From the NCBI RefSeq assembly GCF_902686445.1, contig NC_062213.1, positions 3,717,241-3,781,240 on the forward strand: DNA of 64,000 nucleotides. The letters run 5' to 3'. The translations under genes were made by a program, and so were the position numbers. Under the pieces are notes generated by a model that was not told the origin of the DNA, made no database searches, and saw only the letters and a list, made by a program, of their open reading frames with translations. Positions within the stretch are counted from its first letter, which is position 1; each line of letters opens with the position of its first letter. The stretch is from Sciurus carolinensis. Taxonomy: Eukaryota; Chordata; Mammalia; Rodentia; Sciuridae. This document shows positions 31,697 to 43,600 of this stretch, piece by piece.

Positions 31697-32500
31697 GCGC
31701 ACTATCGGCCTCGGTGCAGTGAGCGTGGGCCGTGTGCTGGACGCGTGCGCGGGTTGTGGTCAGGTTGGGGTGCACCCCACCTCGCTCTCTTCGCATGCGC
31801 GTGTCTGGGGGCATCTGCACCGTCTCCTCCCACCCTGGAGGGGAGCCCGCAGCCGCGCCTGGCGCCTGCACCCCAGGAGTCCGTCACGCTGCACGTCCGT
31901 CTTGGGAACGGACGCCGCTGCTCACACAGGACCACACTCCCGCCGTGGCCGCGGTCCCCTCATCCCGGGGCTGAGGCCAGGAAGCCTCCGCTGCGGTGGC
32001 AAGCAGAAGTGTGGACCTCGGTTGTCCCTTCGGATTTGCGTGTCGCAGCTTGAGTTCCATAATTGGCACACGTGCGCTGCGGTTTCTTAGGAGGGCAACT
32101 CCTTCTCTGTGAGCTGCTCGTACCGCCCGCGCCTGGTCTTCCTCCGTGTGGAGGGGATTGGCTCTTGCCCCGCCCTCGGCCCTTCCTGGGCTGCCCCAGG
32201 CCTGGGGGCGCGTCTCCTCCCCACGGGGTGGAGAATGGGCTGGAGGCTTAAGGGTCCTGAGGCGGTGCTCTCTGCTCCATGCGCTGCGTTTTAGGATAAG
32301 CGGACCTGGCGGTGGGCGCCGTGCCCGGGCACCGGCCGCTCTGCCTGCTCTGGCCCTCTGCCGTGGCCCCTGCCCCTGACCTGTGAGCCCTTGGGCTGCG
32401 CACGGATGGATTAGAAACATCCGGACTCCGCTTTGCGCTGCAGAACCGCCCGCGGGTGAGAGGACTTCATTCGAGGTTGTTTAGAGACGGGCCCTGCAGC
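31697..32500. promoter_or_regulatory. CpG-rich patch in AGO2 intron 1, candidate intragenic CpG island
   Basis: Single-copy DNA with many CpGs (for example GACGCGTGCGCGGG at 31740 and ACCGGCCGC at 32331), unlike the flanking intron. It contains a donor-like CGCGG|GTGAGAG with GT at 32456-32457 on the + strand. It could mark an alternative AGO2 first exon, a non-coding transcript or an enhancer. Open frames here are composition effects. Confidence 0.45.
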
Positions 32501-33330
32501 CGTGGGGCCCTGCGTGTGCTGGGGTGTCTTGGAGGTCTTGGTGCAGAGGGCCTCCCCGGGCATCCAGCCGCGCGCTCCTCCAGGTGGGCTTTCACCGGGA
32601 GCTGATTCCTTACGTCTTTCTGTTTCTCTTCGTGGAGACAGTCTTCCCTGCCTGGTCCTCACCGTATGCATAAATACAGCGTCCCCTCCCTCCCAGGACT
32701 CTGCAGAAGCCTCCAGGAGGCCTGGATGTGGCTCGGGGAAGTGTTGCTGCTTGGTGACTATTTTCAGGATGGTTTTGCATGTGTTGGTGCCATTAGGCTC
32801 TGACCTGCTGCAGTGAAGGAGGCCCATGGTCCCTCATTACAGGCAGCCCTCTGGGTGGTAGCCCTTGACACTGGGAGTCAGGACCTGCCATGTGTGGTCT
32901 GACCACAGTCCCAGCCCAGGGACCTCAACAGAACACTCCTTTTTTTTTTTTTTAAACTGTCCCACAAACCTATCTTCCCTCTCCCTTAATGATGTGAACT
33001 CCCAGATTTTAGTTGAGCACAAGTCCACAAGGATAAGACATCATTTCCCCCCCATAGCCCCCATACTCCAAAAATGGCATCTCCCAGTATCATTTTTAGC
33101 TTATTGTGTCTGTGAGATGAAGTTCTGGATCCTGCAATCTTAAGTGTCTCATGTGACTTTCTGAAATTTTATTCAAAGGAGAGGAGCAAGACTTTTTTCT
33201 TCCTTCTTGTTGACTAGAATACAGATGAGATGGCTGGAGCACAAGCAGCTCAAACCATGTGCAGAGACAGTAGAATAAGATCAAAGGACCCTGCACTACG
33301 GAGCACACTACTAGCCTGGAGAGCTGACTT
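32501..33330. other. Intron 1 sequence between CpG patch and L1
   Basis: A short poly-T at 32940-32953. Otherwise unassigned single-copy DNA. Confidence 0.45.
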
Positions 33331-35298
33331 CTTTTTTTTTAAATTTTATTATTTTTTAAAAATCTTTGTTATTTTTACATACACATTTTGATTCATTGTA
33401 CACAAATGAGTTACAATTTTTCATTTCTATGGTAGTACACAATGTAGATTCACACCATTCATGTAATCTATACATATACAAGGGTAATACTGTCTGTTTC
33501 ATTCTATTTTCTGTCCCCAACCCCCTCCCACCCTATTTTCCTCTACACCATCCAAAGTTCCTTCTTTCTTCTCTTCCCCCCAACACTCCCCCTTGTTATA
33601 TATTGTCATGCACTTATCAGAGAAAATATTCGGCCTTTGGTTTTATGGGCTTGGCCTATTTCACTTAGTATGATATTTTCCAACTTCATCCATTTACCAG
33701 CAAATGCCATAATTTTATTCTTTATGACTGAGTAATATTCCATTCGTGTATATACCACAGTTTCTTCATCCATTTGTCAATTGAAGGGCATCTTGGTTGG
33801 TTCCACAATCTAGCTACTGTGAATTGAGCTGCTATGAACATTGATGTGGCTGCATCACTGTAGTATGCTGATTTTTAAGTCCTTTGTGTATAAACCAAGG
33901 AGTGGGATAGCTGGGTCAAATGGTGGGTCCATTCCAAGCTTTCTGAGGAATCTCCATACTGCTTTCCAGAGTGGCTGCACCAATTTGCAATTCCACCAGC
34001 AATGTATGAGTGTGCCTTTTTCCCCACATCCACGCCAATACTTACTATTTGTTTGTGTTCTTGATAATAGCCATTCTCATTGGAGTTAGATGAAATCTTA
34101 GGGTGGTTTTAATTTGCATATCTCTAATTACTAGGGATGATGAGCACTTTTTCATATATGTGTTGATCACCTGTTTATCTTCTTCTGTGAAGTGTCTGCC
34201 CAGTTCCTTAGCCCATTTATTGATTGGGTTCTTTGTATTTTTGGTGTAAAGTTCTTTAAGTCCTTTATAAATTTTGGAGATGAGTGCTCTGTCTGAGGTG
34301 TGTGTGGACAAGATTTTCTCCCACTCTGTAGGCTCTCTTTTTACATTGTTGATTATTTCCTGTGCTGAGAAATAACTTTTTAGTTTGAATCTATCCCATT
34401 TATTGATTTTTGCTTTTATATATTGCACTCTGGGGGTCTTTTTAAGGAAGTCTGGTCCTAAGCCAATGGGATGGAGATTTGGGCCTACTTTTTCTTGTAT
34501 TTGGTGAAGGGTCTCAGGTCCAATTCCTAGATCCTTGATCCATTTTGAGTTGAGTCTTGTACAGGGTGAGAGGGGTTTAATTTCACTTTACTGCATATGG
34601 ATTTCCAGTTTTCCCAGCACCATTTGTTGAACAGGCTATCTCTTCTCCATTTTAAGTTTTTGGCACCTTTGTCTAGTATGAGGTCACCGTACTTATGTGG
34701 ATTTGTCTCCGTGTCTTCTATCCTGTACCATTGGTCTACCTATTTTGGTGCCAATACCATGCCATTTTTGTTACTGTTGCTCTATAGTAGAGTTTAAGGT
34801 CTGGTATTGTGATACCTCCTGCATCACTCTTCCTGCCCAGGATTGCTTTGGCTATTCTGGGTCTTTTGTTCTTCCAGATGAATTTTATAATTGCCTTTTC
34901 TGTTTCTATGAGAAATGTCATAGGGATTTTAATTGGAATTGTGTTAAATCTGTATAGCACCTTTGGTAGTATGGCCATTCTGATAATATTAATTCTGCCT
35001 ATCCAAGAACATGGGAGATCTTTCTATCTTCTAAGGTCTTCCTCAATTTCTTTCTTCAATGTTCTGTAGTTTTCATTGTAGAGATCTTTCATTTCTTTGG
35101 TTAGATTGATTCCTGAGTATTTTATTTTTTTTATTTTTGAGGCTATTATGAATGGAGTTGTTTTCCTCATTTCCCTTTCAGATGGTTCATCACTTATGTA
35201 TAAAAGCTCTAGATTTATGTGTGTTGATTTTGTATCCTATTTTGCTGAATTCATTGACGAGGTCTAGAAGTTTTCTGGTGGAGTTTTGTTAGGGTGAT
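33331..35298 (-). mobile_element. 5'-truncated L1, antisense to AGO2
   Basis: The reversed poly-A appears as T-rich DNA at 33331, followed by 3' UTR and the C-terminal half of ORF2. Minus-strand frames 34736-34978 (with [12 protein letters not shown] and WYWHQNR) and 34045-34428 (with EWEKI and MKKCSSSL) are diagnostic of L1 ORF2. The two pieces are in different, stop-broken frames, so the copy is dead. The 5' break is at about 35298, upstream of which no L1 is seen. It is less diverged than the other L1 pieces here. Confidence 0.95.
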
Positions 35299-35384
35299 GC
35301 CCTACCCTCTTGCATGGTCCTCTCTGCTTCTCATGTCCTGTCTTTGCAGTTTGTTTCTGCTGCATGTCTGTTCCTTTCGCCCTT

Positions 35385-35500
35385 CCTCACTGTATCAAGC
35401 CCCTACTCTGTGCTGGGTCATCTTCCAGGTATTGCAGAGAGAGCAGAGACGCAAGCAGACTGTGCCTGCCCACGGGAGCTCATCCTGGGACGGGTAAAGA
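35385..35500 (+). repeat. L2 3' fragment
   Basis: AAGCCCCTACTCTGTGCTGG, TCTTCCAGGTATTGCAGAGA and CACGGGAGCTCATCC match the L2 3' end. Confidence 0.6.
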
Positions 35501-37430
35501 GCACCACCTTTGGTGCGGAGCATGCAGGACAGTGGCTGGAGAGGCCTGTGGAGTGGAGAGTTCCGGGCAGGGGAGCCACAGCTTGGGACTGTGTGGAATG
35601 GAAAGGCCCTGTGGGAGCCACAGGCCTGGTGTGGCTGGGGCCTGGGCTGGGAGGGCAGTGGTGCTGGTGGGAGGGACCACTGGGCCAAGCTTCTGTGACC
35701 ACCTCCTCCCTGGAGGACCTGAGAGGTTGTTGACACTTTACAGAAAACACCCCAACCCCCAGAGCCGGGCATGGGGACACCCCAAGTCCCCATGGCCACC
35801 ACACACCACACAGAGCATGTGCCATGTGGCTTCTTGGCTGTGTGGCCTTGCCCCTTTTGCCACTGGTGGAAGCTGCCGCTTCCTGTGCCCTGCTGGGTCC
35901 TCGCCAGGTGGTTAGGAACCTGTGCCCTTTCTCTACAGCTGGATGGCAGTTGGCAGTTGGCTTGTCGCCTGGCATTTCCTTTTCCTCTCCTTACCTGTTT
36001 GACTTGCTGCAGGGTCTGACTGAGTCTTGCTTTGTGGTGGCCTGGTGAGGGCTGGAGCCCTGGGCTCTGCCACCTTGCTCCTTCTCCTTTGTTGCCACCA
36101 GACATTTGACCACTCAGCACTCGGTGGTAAGGTCCTGAGAATATTAGGATCTGGGGAGGCAGAGGTCCCTGCCCTACTGGGACTGAGGTGGCGGGGACTG
36201 GCGAGGGCTGCCTGCTGCAAGCTGAGGGGACAGGGGAGCTGGGAGTCCGTGGGACTGGCATCCTGCACCCAGCAGGACCTGCCGAGATGGGCTGGCCAGA
36301 TCCTGGGTCAGGGCTAGGTGGGGGGCTAGGTGCCAGGGTTGACTGAACATTGTTCGGTGACCTAGCAGGTGACCTCGTCATGCTTTGGAGCAGCTGGAGA
36401 ATTATTATCTGGCAGATGCTTCTCCTCTGCTGCCTTCATCTGCCTACCTTGGCTTTCAGGGGTCACAAAGCTCAGAAGCTTGGTCTGCACAGTTGAGTCC
36501 AGGACCTGGTAGTTTCTCTTGGCTAGGGGCACTGCAGGTGAGGTTCACAGGTGACATGCTTTGGACCACTGACCCATGACCTTGCTGCAGCCCTCCACTT
36601 CCCTGTGGGCTTTTGAGAAGCCAGAGGTGTCTGCCCACATCTACCGCTGACTCGCCTCCTGCCCAGCCTGAGGGCAGCTTAGGGACCTTAGTAGCACCAG
36701 TAAGAGAGGTAGAGGTATTGTTCAGCAGTGACACTTCGGGAATGAAGGTGTGCCTGGCAAGTGTGCCAGAGCCCGGGGAGGTCTTCCTAGGAGCCCCGGG
36801 GAGCGAGCCGCGCTGTCCAGCCTGGGATCCGCTGTCCAGCCTGGGATCCGCTGGTTGCAACACTGAAGGGCGGGTCACCTCCTGTGGTGTCACCTCTTGA
36901 GGGGCGTCACCTATACCTGAGAAACCACAGCTGCACCTCCTCAGGAGAGAGCGCGCCAAGCCCTGGGCTAGGGGGTCTGAGCTCTGTTGCTACCAGGCAC
37001 ACCTCCTGCGTAAGTTCTCCATAAGGCTGTGGCGGGGGCTCAGGAGGAGCTCAGTGCTGAGGACAGTCATGGAGTGCATTGTAAACGTGTGTGCAGAGCA
37101 CACAGAACAAACCTCCCGCTGCCAGGTGTCCATTGGCACTGGGTCTGTCCAGTGTTGGGCAGCCTCCGCGCCTGGCCCACATTGTGGTGTTCCATTGTCC
37201 CAGAGGGAAACCCTGTGCCCCTCAGCAGTCATTCCCCAAGCCCCTTTGATCCCCAGGAAAGTCGGGACATCTGCCAGATTGTGACTCTCCAGCTTCTCCA
37301 GAGGGTGACGAGGGGCTCCTGCTGGGTCTGTGCCTGCCTCAGTGGGCCTCCCTGTTATGGGCTTTGCTTGCATGTGGACTGTGTGGCACATGGCGGTTTG
37401 TGGCAGGCTTCTGTTGCCCAATGCTTCCTT
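35501..37430. other. Single-copy intron 1 sequence
   Basis: A minor 19-bp tandem duplication (GCTGTCCAGCCTGGGATCC) at 36812-36849. The 328-residue minus frame (35395-36381) is Ser/Pro/Gln-rich without domains and is treated as chance. Confidence 0.5.
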
Positions 37431-37431
37431 T

Positions 37432-37515
37432 TTCTTTTTTTGACGGTGCTGGGGATTGAACCAGGGCCTTTTGTGTGCGAGGCAGGCACTCTAGCACTGA
37501 ACTGCAGCCCTGCCT
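37432..37515 (-). mobile_element. ID SINE (minus)
   Basis: ACGGTGCTGGGGATTGAACC, GCGAGGCAGGCACTCTAGCA. Confidence 0.9.
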
Positions 37516-37589
37516 GTGCACAGGTCTTCAGGTTCCTCTGCGGCACAGCGTGTGTAAGTGCTTCACCCCCTTGTGAAAGGGTGATGTTC

Positions 37590-37740
37590 ACTGCAGGAAG
37601 AAGTACTACCTTTGTTATGTCATTCTTCAGTAGACATCTGGGTTGTTTTCTAATTTTTTATAATTATAGAATTAACTTGCTGTGCCAGAATTTTAAGTGG
37701 GTGTAACCTTATTGGGATACATTGACTGGTTTGACTGTTC
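37590..37740 (-). repeat. Possible old L1 3' fragment
   Basis: CATCTGGGTTGTTTTCTAAT and TTATAGAATTAACTTGCTGT resemble reversed L1 3' sequence. Confidence 0.4.
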
Positions 37741-38629
37741 TTTCACATTGTGACAGGAAGCATGTGTCACAGTTGGTCCTAGTTTGCCCTGGCAGTGGGT
37801 GGGAACTCCCTCTCCCACCACACTGCGGTGGGTGGGCTTGGGCCCATCGGCATTGGCCGCCCAGGGGCTGAAGTCCTTCAGGTGATCTAGGGTTGGAGGT
37901 CAGGCTGGCGCCTCCTCTCTGTGTGTAATCATGGAAAAACTTGCCTTATTTTTAGTAAACCTTTCTGAGTTGTAAATGTGTTGCTGCGACCATGATGAAA
38001 AACGGCTTATTCTGTGTGATTGTTGGTAATGTTGGTCATGCTTACTGCACTTCAAGGCACGAAGGCTTAGAATGGTCAGCACAGGGGAAATTAATGAAGT
38101 TGCCTTGTCACTGCTTCATTTCACAGGAGTTAGACAATGGTTCCTCCAAGGACTTCTTGTGCTGGGATTTTATTGCACAGGACCTTCTGACCCTCCTATC
38201 TCTGTCTGCTTCTGGGCTCATTTTGAAGCCTTTGAGCAGGTTTTTGGCTTTTCCTCCTCTCTTTAAGAGGAGCAGCTCTTTTCCACTGCTTTTCTTGTTC
38301 AAGTTTATGGTCAGGAGGAAAATGATTGGAACTAAATCTAGGCCCATACCTGTGTGCCAGGCTCCTTGCCAGAGGTCCTGGACGGGAAACCTGCCAGCCC
38401 TGATGAAACTGCAGGCCCTGCCCACATGATTCTGTGCTCCCCAGCTGTGCGCACAGTCCAGACAGGTGCCTGGTGGAGGTGTCCCTGTGCATCCCCGCAG
38501 GGAGGCCTCGCCCACTGCCCAGCCCCCAGCCTGCAACCCTCAGTGAGTGCTGGCTCAGGGGCCCCCTGGCTGGGAAGCTACATTCCACCCCATCTGTTGT
38601 TCCCTCGGGTGCTGTTATGTGGCGATGAT
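37741..38629. other. Single-copy intron 1 sequence
   Basis: No repeat or gene recognised. Confidence 0.45.
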
Positions 38630-38758
38630 TGCATTTTGGTGCTGCGGATCGAGCTTATACTTGGGTGCTCTACCACTGAGCTACATTCAGCTCTTTTTAT
38701 CTTGAGATGAGGTCTCCAATTTGTGATCCTCCTGCCTCAGTCTCCCAAGAAAGCAGTT
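38630..38758 (-). mobile_element. B1-dID SINE (minus), deleted
   Basis: TTTTGGTGCTGCGGATCGAG, CCACTGAGCTACATTCAGC, GATCCTCCTGCCTCAGTCTC. Confidence 0.85.
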
Positions 38759-39689
38759 GTATTTCTTTGAAGCTTGAAGACATGCCCACAGATGTCACAC
38801 AAGCAGGAGAGCCCACTCTGCTTGCTGCCAGCTGTGAGAGGTTTCTAATCTCACTTCTTTACCTGGGGATTTTGAGGCAAATCCCCATATTTGATCCATA
38901 AAGACTTGAGTGTGTGTCTGAGAGAGAGACAGAATCAAATAAAGCACTGAATCACAGCACCATGACCGCAACAAATGGCCACTTCTCAGTGTCACCAAAT
39001 GTACACTTGGGGCACAGATTTCCCTGGTTGACTCAATGTATTTTTATTTTCAGTTTGAGTATTTGTATGCTGAGCAGGCTGGGCCGTCCAGCACTCCTAG
39101 CTGTTCGCCTGATGACTTCACGTGGGGTGAACTGCGGCTGGAGGCTGCGTTGCGGGCCACTCTTCCTGGTGCAGAGCACACATCACCCCCTCTGCTGAAC
39201 TTAACGTGTACTTCTGGGTACCCTTTCCCTGCTGCGCCCCATCTGGGAGTGGCCAGTTGAGCAGCTCAGCTACCACCGCTGGTCTCTGGCCACCAGGTCT
39301 TTCATCCAGGTTCCATCAGTGGAACTGGTGGCTCATCCCCAGAGAACGAGCAGAAGCAGGCCAGCACTTTGATAAGCCCCTGTGGTTATGGAGCGGTTGT
39401 TGGCCAGAGGAAGCCACCTGGATGCGCCCGAGTCTGTGGAAGGGTCCAGGGTGGCACGGGGAGCAGCCAGCAGTGCCATCCCTGACCCTGCGTGATGTTC
39501 CAGGTGCCAGCTCCTCCTGAAGCCTGGGAAAACCAGTGTAGGTGAGACCAGCCACCACAGGGGGATGAGCCTCAGTAACGTCTGGCTGAGTGCAAGAAGC
39601 CAGGTGCAGAGGCCACCTGTTCCGTGATGTCTTTACCGAAGTGTCCCAAGCAGGCAGATCGAGAGCAGAGGGTGGACAGAGGAATGGGG
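38759..39689. other. Single-copy intron 1 sequence
   Basis: No repeat or gene recognised. Confidence 0.45.
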
Positions 39690-39805
39690 TGATATCAGAA
39701 GGCATGTGGTTCCTCTGGGGTGACGAAGAAGCTCTGGAATTAGCATGATGGGCTGCACAGTACTGCCAACGTGGCAAAACCACTACACTACACACTTTAA
39801 GAATC
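39690..39805 (+). repeat. Old L1 3' UTR fragment (sense)
   Basis: GGTTCCTCTGGGGTGACGAA, GAAGCTCTGGAATTAGCATG and CTACACTACACACTTTAAGA match the 3' UTR of old L1s. Confidence 0.6.
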
Positions 39806-42271
39806 TGAGTGCTGGAGGAGCACCAGGGAAGAGAGCAGGGAATGCCAACCTTCTTGGTTTACCTGTTGCAGGGAGGACAGATAGCGTGACAAGCCTGGTA
39901 GCAGGTGTGTAGAGAAGAGTGAGGGTTGGTTGAGGGCAAGTGCCATTCTCATAAGCCATCAGTAGTGGTCTCTAAGAAGGTGACAGTCCAGCAAAGACCT
40001 GCAGGGGTGAACGATCAAAGGCCCTGGGGCATGCAGCCAGGAGAAGAAGAGTTGGAGACGAAGAGGCCTGCATGGGCCTTTGCCTGTGGATATGGAGGCC
40101 ATTGGTAGCCTTGAGCAGAGGAAGACCCAATCACCTGACCAGTCCCTGGCTGCTTCAGAAATGGAAGGGGACTCTCAGGTATTGTGGAACGGTCCAGGTA
40201 GGAGAAAATGACAGCCTACAGTGGCACTGTCACGGAAGAGAGGGTAAATCAAGGCATTTCCAGATGCTAGAAACACCGAGGTGCCACAAGGAATCAGACG
40301 AGTGTTCGGAAGTGGGTGGGCAAGGCACACTTTTGCTCCTGCCAGAAGGTCTGCTGCCGGAACGTGGCTAGCAGGGCGCCTGGGTGGATGGTCCGCCTGT
40401 TTGTATCCCTGACTGGAGAAGCGCAGGGCCACAGTCTACGTGATTGGCTAATTTTAAAATTGGGGTGGGCAAAGGGAAGGGCTATAGCTGAAATGGCTAC
40501 ACATGGATCCAGTTAAGGCTATTTGGAAGGTGGACACGGACTTCTGTGTCTCAGACGGGCATGCTGGGGTGTTTCAGTGTCGGGGCAGCGTGCTGTGGTG
40601 AGAGGGACAGAGCCTCGGCTTCCAGATGGACACGAGAACGTGCAGGGCCTGGGGCTCCAGTCACAGGTCCAGAGAAGCCAGGACGCTCTGCTTGGCTGGA
40701 GGGGAGGACTGGAGCTGGCGAGCTCAGGGGGCTCTCAGGAGCAGTGGGCCACAGCAGGCTCAGGTGTGGGGACAGCAGGGGTCAGAAGCCCTGCCCCATG
40801 GCTGGGTGAGGTCCCTAGGGTGTAGTTTTGTGCCCAGCTGACTGTTGGGACCCAGTTCCATGTGTTCCAAACTGAGAGGATGGAAGTGGGGGCAGCAGTG
40901 AGGTGGCAGTAGAAGCCAGGGATGCAAATGTCTGGCAAGGGGCAGCGGGTTCATGCAATCTCCATGACGCCCATGGCCCCGGGGGCTGAGGTTGGACCAT
41001 GGTTGCTGACTTTGCAAGAGCGGGGTCATTTGCTAGGTGTGACTGGGAGATGGGACGGAATGGAAGGTAATGAAAGGATGGAACCAGCTGATGGCTGGTT
41101 GGGGGGCTGCAGAGGGGCGTTCCTCATGTGGACCACTAGCCTGGCATTCGTCCGAGAACTCCTTTGTCTTCATTCTTCACTGAGAGTGTTTTAAGTACAC
41201 GCCTAGAATTATTTTCTCTTTGCACCTTGACAACTTTATTTCTGTATTCTGGGCAGGCGTGGCTGGTGTTACAGTTGGCCGTGTGTTTGATCAGTCTTTT
41301 TTCTCACCCTTTTGGGATCTTTGCCTGTCTTTGTCTCGTTTGGGTTGCAGCGTTTGTATGCTCTGGGAAAGACCAGATGGAGAGGGGACTAATGTCTTGG
41401 TATGGGAGCCAGGCTGGTCCTCCCTCGGGGCAGTCAGAGTTCCCTGCACAGCAGGCAAAATGCTTGGGCGGTGTGAATGCTGGACAAGATAAAAGGCCAG
41501 CCGCCCAGCTGCCTGGTGCGCAGCCTTAGGGTAAGCCTACGTGTTCCTGGGAATGGCCTTACCTGTTAGGCAGTGTTGGTAACAGGACTGGATGTGGTAC
41601 CTTTACAGTCTGATTTGATTTTCCTCTGAGCTCGCGAGCACTTTCGGGTCCTTGAGCCTCCACAATGCTGACCTGTCACAGTGCTGCAGGGTCCTGAGTG
41701 GAAAACGTGCGGTCACATGTGGCCCCATAGCACAGGCCCCCCGCCAGTGTGGATGGACAGATTTCTCTTTGAAGTAGGTCTTGTGCTTGTCTCTCTTTTG
41801 TACCTTTGGTCTTTGTTGTTTGCAGATGGCATCTTTTAAGGTTGGTGTTGCTCAGATGCAGGGACGAGAGCCCAGCAGGCTGGCTGCGCTGGACTCTGAC
41901 AGAGAGCCCTGGTTCTCCTGTGTTTGCAGCGCCCAGCACCATCTGGGTGTGCTGGTGTGGTGTGCCGCCAGCCTTGCTGCCTGCTTGCTGCTCTGCCTGT
42001 TGTGCTCTCCGAGGCCTGTGGACCTCATTGTCTGTGAGCTCGAATCTTACACTTCCCAGTGGGAGTGATGTTGCTGCAGGCCTTCTCAGGCCAGAGAAGC
42101 AGCCCCCTCTCCTGAGCTTCTAGGGGCTCTTGTATGTCTGTTTATTTTTGTCTTTTAAGTCATGAGAGGCTCTTGATTTTTCAGACAGGTGAACAGATGC
42201 AAATCATACGAAGAATGTACGCATGCTCGCCACCTGGTTTAGAGAAGCAGCTGCAAGCTTCCTGGGGCACT
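39806..42271. other. Single-copy intron 1 sequence
   Basis: No repeat or gene recognised in 2.4 kb. Open frames lack family features. Confidence 0.5.
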
Positions 42272-42330
42272 TTGTGTGTGTGTGTGTATGTGTGTGTGTG
42301 TGTGTATGTGTGTGTGTGTGTGTGTGTGTT
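42272..42330. repeat. (TG)n microsatellite
   Basis: TG dinucleotide run with two TATG interruptions. Confidence 0.97.
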
Positions 42331-43433
42331 TTCAATTTCTCCGGGCTTTCTGGACCTACAGAGAATGCAGATTCAAAGCCCAGCCTGTGACGGGCTGGTA
42401 GCTAAGGACCTTCAGGAAGGCTGCTTTGCCCCCACCACCTCCTCCAGTCCTGACTGCTCTTGGGCAGACCTTGTTCCTTGTTGACACTGGGATGCCCTCA
42501 GAGCCCACCAGACTGGGTTTGTGACTGATCGTTTCTTGGATTATCTCACCCCATCTTGTCTAAGGTGGAGACAGTGGAGGACACTTCATAAAATTCTTCA
42601 TGCTAGTTAAGAAAATGAACACAGTGCTCCTTGCACATTGTAGGACATGGTCACAGGTGCTGAGTGACAGCTGCACTACAGTGAGCACTCACCGAGCGTG
42701 CCCACCTGCCAGGTGTTAGCATGGTGCTGGGAGCCCTGCCTTTCTGCACAGCGCTCAGGAGCCACCTGCAAACCACTGGCACAGGAGATAGAATGGGTTC
42801 TGATGCAGGAGGGCAGAAACATCAAGAAGGGAGAGGTACTCATTTTCTAGCACTGCAGGGGCAAAAAAGGGAAAGGTGAACTTGGAGGAAGGGCAGGTGG
42901 TCGAGTTTGCCTCACTGAGCAGAGCAGAGGCAGGGAGCCATGGGAGGGCTGGGTGCTGGGAGCCACTGCTGCTGGTGGCCACATCTAAAGATCATCTGCC
43001 AGGGGATGTCAGGGTTTCGAGGCAAGGTGACATCCGCCCTGCAGTGACACCCTCTGAGTCAGTCTCTTCCTCAGTGAAGGCGTGTCTGCTTCTCTGGAGG
43101 ATCTGAGGCCCAGGAAACAGGCAAAGGGCAGCGTCCCAGAGTGGTGAGGGCAGTATTTCCTGGGGAGCTCCGCAGTGCTGAGCAGCACGGGGTAGCAGCC
43201 ATTGATCTGTGCTGCGGCTCCTCAGTGCGGGGACCTCGGGTGCTCCTAGAGGGCCTCAGTGTTTGGCCTGCCAAGGATTGAGGAAGGGCTGGGTATCGTA
43301 CTGGTAAAATACAAAGGTCTCTTCCAAGGTTGGGCAATGATGAGCAGAAGCTGCTCCGGAAGATCAGGCTTCACGTGGTGGAACCAGACTGGGGGTCCTG
43401 TCAAGTCCTGATGCTTTTGCTCAAGGTGCTAAC
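42331..43433. other. Intron 1 sequence with an L2-like patch
   Basis: 42675-42750 (GTGAGCACTCACCGAGCGTG, CTGCCAGGTGTTAGCATGG) resembles an L2 3' end. The rest is unassigned. Confidence 0.4.
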
Positions 43434-43445
43434 AGAACCCAAACC

Positions 43446-43589
43446 ACGGCTGGGCTGTGGCTCAGCGGTGAGCACTTGCCTGGCACGCTTGAGGCCCTGG
43501 GTTCCATCCTCACCACCACACAAAATAAATGAGTAAAACAAAGGTATTGTGTCCATCTATAATTAAGAATGAATTTTTTAAAAAAAGAG
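43446..43589 (+). mobile_element. ID SINE, squirrel tail type
   Basis: GGCTGGGCTGTGGCTCAGCG, GGGTTCCATCCTCACCACCA, GGTATTGTGTCCATCTATAA. TSD AGAACCCAAAC at 43434-43444 and 43590-43600. Confidence 0.96.
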
Positions 43590-43600
43590 AGAACCCAAAC

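Noticed and set aside
34045..34978. Reverse-transcriptase-like minus frames as a host gene
   Set aside because: They are broken L1 ORF2 pieces with 3' UTR and a poly-A remnant on the same strand.
35395..36381. 328-codon minus open frame
   Set aside because: Ser/Pro/Gln-rich, no domains, overlaps an L2 fragment, with other chance frames on both strands. No splice or conservation support.
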